DNA from: Planctomycetota bacterium
Lineage (GTDB): Bacteria > Planctomycetota > Phycisphaerae > UBA1845 > PWPN01
Length of the DNA stretch: 8,183 nt
Reading direction: 5' to 3'
NCBI GenBank assembly: GCA_020346805.1
Contig: CP070790.1
Span: 3,012,746 to 3,020,928, forward strand
In this document: positions 1 through 6,500 of the stretch, one piece after another
Layout of the letters: each line of letters begins with the position of its first letter
Numbering within the stretch: position 1 is the first letter of the stretch
Position numbers and translations under genes: made by a program
The notes under the pieces: model-generated
What the model saw: the letters and a program-made list of their open reading frames with translations, nothing else
What the model was told of the DNA's origin: nothing
Database searches by the model: none

Positions 1-123
1 TGCTATTTCGTGATCTTCGCGTTTGGGACCGATATCCGTTTTCTGACAACCAATAACGCAGATTATTACCAACAGGCAGGTAATTGATGCGATGATCTCT
101 AGATATCTACCTTTTCCGGTCAT
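1..123 (-). CDS. Lipoprotein precursor, N-terminal fragment (truncated by window edge)
   Basis: The frame starts at an ATG (123-121) that shares ATGA with the mfd stop codon (122-120) and stays open for 41 codons to the left edge. The product begins MTGKGRYLEI, followed by a hydrophobic stretch (about residues 10-25) and the lipobox V-I-G-C with the acceptor cysteine at residue 26. The mature protein would start CQKTDIGPKR. This is a textbook type II signal peptide: lysine and arginine near the N-terminus, a hydrophobic core, and Gly-Cys at the cleavage site. The +2 residue is Gln, not Asp, which in enterobacterial rules would not retain the protein in the inner membrane. I see no convincing Shine-Dalgarno sequence in front of the ATG, so translation probably depends on coupling to mfd. 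The function cannot be read from 41 residues. In several bacterial lineages a SurA/PpiC-type peptidyl-prolyl isomerase follows mfd, but that is only a possibility here. The start and the lipoprotein nature are fairly secure; the identity is unknown. Confidence 0.72.
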   Translation of the reverse strand, partial: MTGKGRYLEIIASITCLLVIICVIGCQKTDIGPKREDHEIA

Positions 124-3100
124 TGGTTGGGCATTTTAGATTTTACCGCTGCGGGTTGCAACATATGTCTGAGAACGGCCAACATAGTATCGGTTTCAAA
201 ATAAGCCTCGGGTAATCGGAGATGTACGGTATGTGCGTCTGCCATTCTTGCCGATCCCGGTCCGTCGGTCATTATCGGTTCGATTAAGGACAAATCTTCC
301 ACGGAAAAGATCAAATCCGGCTGCTGCTGGGCAATGGATTTGATTTTATAAGGTTGAGCAAGAATGCGAATCTCGGCAAGATTCAGCATAGTCTGCACGG
401 TTGGGCCGTAGGGTCCGAAGGCATCTTTGATGTCTTTTTCAAGCTGCTCCAGCTCCGCCGATGTCCGGCAGCGGGCCAGTCGGCGATAAATTTCCATTCG
501 CTGGCGATCCGAGGAAATGTAATTGCGTGGTATATGGGCATGCACGTTTAGTTCGAGGTGAACCGGTTGGAATACTTCGGCTTTTCCTTCCTTGAGTCGG
601 CGAACGGCGGCATCCAGGAGCTCACAGTAAAGTTCGTAACCGACGGCGGCAATATGCCCGCTTTGTTCCGGGCCGAGGATATTACCCGCACCACGTATTT
701 CAAGGTCGCGCATGGCAATGCGAAAACCGGCGCCCAAGTCAGAATATTCCTCGATAGCTTTGAGTCTCTTGGCCGCTATCGGGGTGATCGACTTGTGAGG
801 CGATAGCAGAAGATAACAATAAGCCCTGTGTTTGTAGCGCCCGACACGCCCCCGGAGTTGGTGAAGTTCGGATAGACCAAAACGATCGGCCCGATCGATC
901 AGTATGGTGTTGCAGTTTGGGATATCCAGCCCGGATTCGATGATGGTTGTACTGACCAGGACATCCACTTGGTGCCGAACGAATTGGAGCATGACCTTTT
1001 CCAGCTGGCGTTCACTCATTTGCCCGTGGCCCACCAGAATGCGGGCTTCCGGTACGATTTGTTGAACGGTGTCGGCAAAGGATTGGATGTCATTTACATA
1101 GTTATGGACGAAATAAATCTGTCCGTCGCGGTTCATCTCCCGCAGAATGGCATTACGAATTAGGGTATCGTTCCACTGGCAGACTTGGGTGACGATACTA
1201 CGGCGATCGAGCGGGGGGGTGGCCAGGGAACTGATATCCCGAATTCCGATCAAGGACATGTGCAGGGTCCGCGGGATGGGGGTGGCGCTCATAGTCAGTA
1301 CATCAACCGTTTCACGAAATCTTTTGAGGCGTTCCTTGTGTTCCACACCGAAACGCTGCTCCTCATCGATTACCAACAAGCCAAGATCCTTGAATCCGAC
1401 GTCCTTGCTTAATATGCGATGAGTACCAATGAGGATATCAATCTGACCTTTTCGAGTGGCGGCAATGATTTGCTGCTGCTGTTTTTTGGTTTTGAATCGC
1501 GACAGGCACTCGACGATGAATGGAAAGTCGGCCAATCGCTCGCGGAAGGTTCGTTCGTGTTGTTCGGCCAAGACGGTGGTGGGGACGAGGACGGCCACCT
1601 GTTTGCCGTATTCAACCACCTTGAATGCGGCCCGGATGGCCAATTCCGTTTTGCCGTAGCCCACGTCACCACATAACCGGCGGTCCATGGGTTGAGGTTT
1701 TTGCATGTCTTTTTTGATGTCAATCAAGGTGGTGAGTTGGTCTTCGGTTTCGGTGTAAATGAAGCTTCCTTCGAATTCGCGCTGCCAGGTAGTGTCGATG
1801 GGATAGTTTATCCCCGTCTGGCTGGCTCGGGTGGCCTGGATGCGGAGTAGTTCCGAGGCCATGTCGTCGACGGCTTCGGTAACCCGCTCCTTGATTTTTG
1901 CCCATCTGGTGCCGCCGAGTTTGCTGAGCTGGGGTCTGAGAGGGCCGGCGCCCACATATTTTTGTACCAGATCGATTTGAGTGACGGGCACGTGCAGTTT
2001 GGCCTTCTCGGCGAATTCCAGGGTCAGGTATTCAGCCGTTTTTCCCGACTCGCTCTTACCCATGGTTCGCATACCCAAGAATCGGGCGATGCCGTGGACC
2101 ACGTGAACGACCAGATCGCCGATATGCAGGTCGAGCCAGGATTCTATGGGCCGGGCGGCATGGGTTTTGCGAATTCGTCGCCGCTGCTGGTAGCGATGGA
2201 AGAGCTGGTGGTGGCCGATAACGGCCAGCCGACCGGCCGGCCAGTCGAAACCGTGGTGCATCAGGCCGACGGCCAAATGGAGGCGGTCGGGTATGGGGCC
2301 TATGGTATTTTGCCATAGTTCCACGAATCGCTGCCGTTCCGGTTCATTGTCGCAATAAAAAAGCACGTCATGTCGATCAGCTATTTTATTAAGCTCGCCC
2401 AGGGCTTCGGTGGTTTTGGTTTCGAAGCGGGTAAGGCTCTGTATGCCGAAGCTGAAGCGGTTCGAGGTTTCTCCGGTCGGCATGGTGGAAAGATGTAATT
2501 GCAGAAAATTGCCGGCCCGTTGAAACAGGTGTTCTACCGGTATCATACCCTGTGGCTGGTCGAGCCGATTCCAGAAGGTTCGGCCCAGTTCCTGGATTTC
2601 AATCGGCTCGGCGAAGGCGATGATGGTGTCGGCGGGCATGTAGGTCAGGAAGTTGGTGATATTGGCGTCGATTTGGGATTTACGGGCGGTTGTTTGTTTG
2701 GCATCGGTGGGCATGCCCGCAATCCGAATAGTCTGAAATTCCGTTTGGGAGCGTTGGGTGCTGACGTCGAAGCGGCGGATAGATTCGATAGTGTCGCCGA
2801 AGAAGTCGATACGATAGGGATCTACCTGACCGGGGGGGTAGATATCGAGAATGTCGCCGCGGAGAGCGAAGTCGCCGGGCGATTCGACCTGATCCAGGCG
2901 GGTAAATCCATGTGAGGCGAGCCAGTCGGCCAATTCGAGGGTGTCGTGCTGCTGGGCGACGGTCAGGGAGAGCAGGTTGGCCTGCATGGCTTCAGGTGTC
3001 GGGACGGCCTGCATCAGGGACTGGATGGGGGCTACGACAATCAGATTATTTAAGTTTTCTGTGTTTTTTTCTTGGTGGAGGCGGGCGCAGAGTTGGATCC

Positions 3101-3437
3101 GTTCGGCATGTATTTCCTCGCTGGCGGCCCCCTCGCCGGGGAGGGTTTCGAAGGCGCTGAGCAGTTCAGGAATTTGTCCGCAGAACAGTTCCAGGTCGTC
3201 GCGGACTTCGTCGGCCTGTTCAAGGTGGGCGGTAATGTATAGCAGGGGTCGATTCAGCTCAGCGGCGATGGTGCCGGCCAGGGTGGGCGCAAACGATCCC
3301 CACAGCCCGTCCGCAGATACCACCCCTGTGCCATCGCCTGATGGCGGGGGCTGGGACTGTGACGTCAACTCTCGGATCCGGGCCAGCAGGGCACGAAACG
3401 TGCCGTCGCCGGTAATCCGATCGACGACATTGATCAC
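120..3437 (-). CDS. mfd: Transcription-repair coupling factor Mfd (SF2 DNA translocase)
   Basis: Mfd displaces RNA polymerase stalled at DNA lesions by ATP-driven translocation on upstream DNA, and recruits UvrA for nucleotide excision repair in the cytoplasm. The 1105 residues are close to the usual family length (E. coli about 1148). The UvrB-like N-terminal part (about 40-400) lacks a Walker A motif, as expected. It keeps the UvrA-contact residues R193, R209 and F213, spaced like E. coli R165, R181 and F185. The RNA-polymerase-interaction domain is at about 434-500 (DLVVHVVHGIARF). The translocase follows: Walker A GDVGYGKT (590-597), DEEQ box (691-694), SATP (717-720), motif V around VSTTIIESGLDIPN (828-841) and motif VI QLRGRVGR (860-867). 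The translocation (TRG) motif is at about 900-927 and the C-terminal autoinhibitory domain at about 960-1095. The start is GTG (3437-3435). The frame is open further upstream, to a TAA, but holds no ATG, GTG or TTG there. No Shine-Dalgarno sequence is evident. The gene appears intact, and its stop overlaps the ATG of the downstream lipoprotein gene. Confidence 0.98.
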   Translation of the reverse strand: MINVVDRITGDGTFRALLARIRELTSQSQPPPSGDGTGVVSADGLWGSFAPTLAGTIAAELNRPLLYITAHLEQADEVRDDLELFCGQIPELLSAFETLPGEGAASEEIHAERIQLCARLHQEKNTENLNNLIVVAPIQSLMQAVPTPEAMQANLLSLTVAQQHDTLELADWLASHGFTRLDQVESPGDFALRGDILDIYPPGQVDPYRIDFFGDTIESIRRFDVSTQRSQTEFQTIRIAGMPTDAKQTTARKSQIDANITNFLTYMPADTIIAFAEPIEIQELGRTFWNRLDQPQGMIPVEHLFQRAGNFLQLHLSTMPTGETSNRFSFGIQSLTRFETKTTEALGELNKIADRHDVLFYCDNEPERQRFVELWQNTIGPIPDRLHLAVGLMHHGFDWPAGRLAVIGHHQLFHRYQQRRRIRKTHAARPIESWLDLHIGDLVVHVVHGIARFLGMRTMGKSESGKTAEYLTLEFAEKAKLHVPVTQIDLVQKYVGAGPLRPQLSKLGGTRWAKIKERVTEAVDDMASELLRIQATRASQTGINYPIDTTWQREFEGSFIYTETEDQLTTLIDIKKDMQKPQPMDRRLCGDVGYGKTELAIRAAFKVVEYGKQVAVLVPTTVLAEQHERTFRERLADFPFIVECLSRFKTKKQQQQIIAATRKGQIDILIGTHRILSKDVGFKDLGLLVIDEEQRFGVEHKERLKRFRETVDVLTMSATPIPRTLHMSLIGIRDISSLATPPLDRRSIVTQVCQWNDTLIRNAILREMNRDGQIYFVHNYVNDIQSFADTVQQIVPEARILVGHGQMSERQLEKVMLQFVRHQVDVLVSTTIIESGLDIPNCNTILIDRADRFGLSELHQLRGRVGRYKHRAYCYLLLSPHKSITPIAAKRLKAIEEYSDLGAGFRIAMRDLEIRGAGNILGPEQSGHIAAVGYELYCELLDAAVRRLKEGKAEVFQPVHLELNVHAHIPRNYISSDRQRMEIYRRLARCRTSAELEQLEKDIKDAFGPYGPTVQTMLNLAEIRILAQPYKIKSIAQQQPDLIFSVEDLSLIEPIMTDGPGSARMADAHTVHLRLPEAYFETDTMLAVLRHMLQPAAVKSKMPNQ

Positions 3438-3463
3438 AAGGATATGGTAACATCGACGGTTTA

Positions 3464-3472
3464 ATAATACCA
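3464..3472 (-). promoter_or_regulatory. mfd: Candidate extended -10 element for mfd
   Basis: On the minus strand this reads TGGTATTAT, matching the extended -10 pattern TGnTATAAT with one deviation in the hexamer. No good -35 hexamer lies 16-18 bases upstream, which is tolerated with an extended -10. Transcription would start near 3457, giving a 5' leader of roughly 20 bases before the GTG at 3437. This is a single-motif match in a short A/T-rich stretch, so confidence is limited. Confidence 0.3.
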
Positions 3473-3493
3473 GTATGGATTCCGAGGGACGTT

Positions 3494-3519
3494 ATCCCAC
3501 GGGATGCTACCCATGGGAT
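3494..3519 (-). promoter_or_regulatory. Imperfect palindrome upstream of mfd
   Basis: The arms ATCCCA (3494-3499) and TGGGAT (3514-3519) are perfect complements. After one C/A mismatch the inner arms GGG (3501-3503) and CCC (3510-3512) also pair, leaving the six-base loop ATGCTA. It could be an operator-like site overlapping the -35 area of the candidate mfd promoter, or an RNA hairpin in a read-through transcript. No poly-T follows on either strand. No regulator can be named from the sequence. Confidence 0.25.
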
Positions 3520-3544
3520 TTCCGGGGAGTATTCCATGATATGG

Positions 3545-3565
3545 ATCACACCTTATGGTGTTGAT
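3545..3565 (-). terminator. Possible 3'-end hairpin of the upstream gene (no U tract)
   Basis: On the minus strand the sequence is ATCAACACCATAAGGTGTGAT. The core stem is ACACC/GGTGT with loop ATAA, and ATC/GAT extends it to 8 pairs with one bulged A. It lies just after the TGA of the multidomain protein gene (3591-3589). No run of T follows, so it is not a classical intrinsic terminator. It could stabilise the mRNA 3' end, or be fortuitous. Confidence 0.25.
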
Positions 3566-3588
3566 AACATATGGCTTTTTAACAACAC

Positions 3589-6500
3589 TCAAGGATTGTT
3601 TACCGCTTGGGCAGTGGGGGATTGAAGAGATGTATTTGAAAGGGCCCTTTTCACCGCTTCTTTAGTCACCTGGCCACGCAAATCCTTCGCGATGATTTTC
3701 CCGTCAGGTCCTATGAGGATGTTTGTGGGAATACCGTGTATGCCATAGTCCACGGCGATCGACGATTTATATATGTCGCCGAGAAAACCTTGCGTCCATG
3801 GTAGTTTCTTGCGCTTCAGGTAGCGCTTCGGCCGATTGACATGCTTATCCACACTTAGACCAATGATGACAAATTGCTTATCTTTGCCGAAGGATTCATG
3901 CAATTCCTTGAGATGTGAGATCTCTGCGATGCAGGGCGTACACCACGTGGCCCAGAAGGTCAGTAACACGTACTTGCCACGGTAGTCGGTGAGTCTAAGG
4001 GGTTTTCCGTCGAATGTCTGGGTCTCGAATAGTGGCGCGGCATCGCCGACTTTCAATGTTTTGGGTAATTTCAGCTCCAGATTTCCCAGATTGAGCGGTT
4101 TATCGCTTCGGCCGCCTATCATTTCAGGCACTTCGAACTCGTGCGTCAGCAAGGCGATTGTTTCAAAGGGGGACGATGCCTCGGCGGACGGCAGCTTGCT
4201 CACGTTAACCCTAAAATCATATGTTCCCGTAGGAATGTCTTCTATACGGAACGATCCATCGGATTGAAAGAGAACGACATAGTCTTTCTCGGCGAGCAAT
4301 ATGTACGATCGGCCCTCTTCAGTTTTCGACCAGTTCGTGAACCATGCCTTTCGTTCCTCCGGAGTCATATCGATAACATCGTCCGGAAGGAGGTGATCAG
4401 GTCGTGTGGGACGCACGTGTGCGATGACTGTGCCATAGGGTGAGTTCCAGTCGATTTCAATGTCGGTTCCCGATGGCAGTTTGACTCGTCCGACGACCGG
4501 ACATCCTGTGCCCCCAATGGTCACGCGCGCCGTCCCACCCGATTCAACTACCACGCGTTCCCCGTGTGTGTAGGCGGGCAGCTTCTGTCTCTCATTAAGT
4601 GGATTTGGCCTGTTGATTACTCGAAAAACCATTACCTCGCCGGCGGGCAGACGATTAAAAACAAAGCGGCCCGGTTCGGTCATGGTCGGCTGATAATCCC
4701 AAGGAATTTTGGCCGTGTTCGGCCGGTAAGGGAAATTGAACTGCAAAGCCAAGTCTTCTTTGCTACCCGGTTTAGGACCGATGTGGATTGTTCCCTCGAT
4801 ACGTCCCCAGGGCTGTAGAGTCACATCGCGCGAGGCGTCCAGTTGTTCCGCGGTTGCCCAGGCGTAACCTTGCTTATGAACGATAAGCACGGCCTCCAGA
4901 TAACCAGCCGAGGGCATGACAAAATTCCCCTGGGAATCAGTTATGACCTTATTGAGATCTGCGAATCGTTCTTGAAGATTTTTCTGGAAGTACCAACTCT
5001 GCGATCGGGAGGCGGGGTATACTTTGGCCCCTTCCACTCGAGCGCTACCGGGCAAGTGTACGATCCCGGCCAATCCTGCCTCGGCTGGCAGCGGGGCACC
5101 ACTTGGATATAGCTTGAAGTTGTGAGTTACCTCACCCTCATCCGCCTTAAATGAACGGGACCTGACGACTCGATATCCCTCAGCCTCTATGCTAATCACA
5201 CGGCCAGGTTGGGGTGACCTAAACCTTATCTCGAAACGCCCGCCGCTGCCATTTTGCGCGCTCATGCGATCCCAGTAAATCTCACGGTTTTCACCCCAAT
5301 CGATGCCAGGGACAATAACGAACTTGGGAATGGGCCGGCCGCTTGTCCCATCCACGACCGTACCTTGTATGTACAATTCTGGATCGAGTGTAATGACCTG
5401 CTCGGTATTCGAGGGTGAAAGCCCGCGTTCAACCCCCATGAATCCATCCTTGCAAATGCCCATCTTGACTTCATCTGCCGGTGCGTGTGTCCAACAAAAT
5501 CGACCTTCGGCATCGGTTTTCGTTTCCCAATGAATGGTCGAGTGGCCACGCCAACGGTCAACGCCTACGTGTGCATCGGCGATTGGTTGGCCTTGCTTAT
5601 CAACCACACGCCCGCGAATGGTATGTCCCTGTTCGAGTTGGAATGTTACGGGCTTCATGCCCGGCTGCATGGAAATCCTTCTTTCCAATGGCGCGTAATC
5701 CGGGGCCTGGACACACATCAGGACCTGACCGGTCCTGAGGCCCTTCAACTCGAAGCGGCCGTCAGCGTCAGTCCTGGTACTCTTCTTCGGGGGAATAAAT
5801 GGGATCCACCACGATTCTTCGCCTACTATTGCCTGCGGGACAGGTTGGTCTTCTTGGTCTATAATTCGACCGTTAAGCACCAGTGACTCCCGCATTACGA
5901 CGACCGCTGTGATATTGCGGAGTAGTTCGATTGATGGCCGGATCCAGTCTTTGTCTTCAAGTACATAATTCGGGTGATCCATGTTGATGGTGAAGTCATC
6001 ACGTTTAGCAGGTACGAAATCGCACTGCCAGTATCCGGTTGCGTCAGTCTCTGCGACCACGCCACGAATATGAGTGAATTCCCCTTGCAGAGGTTCTCTG
6101 GAAAAGGAAAGACGGATCTTGGCGCCTTTGATCGGCTGGCCGGTGGTATCCTTCACCAGGCCACCGATTGTGGTGCCCGGCTCCAACTCCAGCGTATAGG
6201 TATCTGGGATACCCACCCCGTTCCACCATAACACGCGCCTGGGTACACAACCTTTATAATTGGCGAAAATACGAAACTGCCGAAGGTTTGGCTTGGGGAT
6301 TTTGACCCGGTATCGTCCCTGTGAATCTGTGGTGCGCTCGAAAGTGCGGTCTAAATTTTCTCCATCGAACATAAGAATATTGAGTGTTGCTCCTGCCAGA
6401 GGCTCTTTGGTATCGCGATGGATCACCCGGAAGTCCAAATAATTTTCTTTTGTTTGTGTGGGAAATGAATGACTTTGGTTGTTTTCCGGTTGAGTGGTGG

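Larger units (their letters stand above)
3438..3588 (-). other. Intergenic region between the multidomain membrane protein gene and mfd
   Basis: This 151-base gap contains no credible gene. A 96-codon frame starting at 3549 runs into mfd out of frame and has the composition of a shadow. Read on the minus strand, the gap holds, in order, a hairpin about 23 bases after the upstream stop codon, a second longer imperfect hairpin, and an extended -10-like element about 27 bases before the mfd GTG. These are listed separately. The arrangement suits an end-of-transcript structure followed by a promoter, but nothing proves that transcription stops or starts here. Confidence 0.6.

Noticed and set aside
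1409..1723. 104-codon minus-strand frame inside mfd
   Set aside because: It overlaps the translocase motifs of mfd in another frame, and its translation is Trp/Pro/Ser-rich and shadow-like.
2941..3450. 169-codon plus-strand frame opposite the start of mfd
   Set aside because: It is antisense to a certain conserved gene, rich in Ser/Arg/Ala, has no recognisable motif, and is explained by codon bias of the opposite strand.
3259..3549. 96-codon minus-strand frame starting with ATG in the intergenic gap
   Set aside because: It runs out of frame into the 5' part of mfd, where the conserved UvrB-like frame is certain. Its translation is Arg/Pro/His-rich and resembles nothing.
3589..3636. Rho-independent terminator within or right after the end of the thioredoxin domain
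   Set aside because: Only a short bulged stem without a T run is present nearby (3545-3565), so a true intrinsic terminator is not supported.
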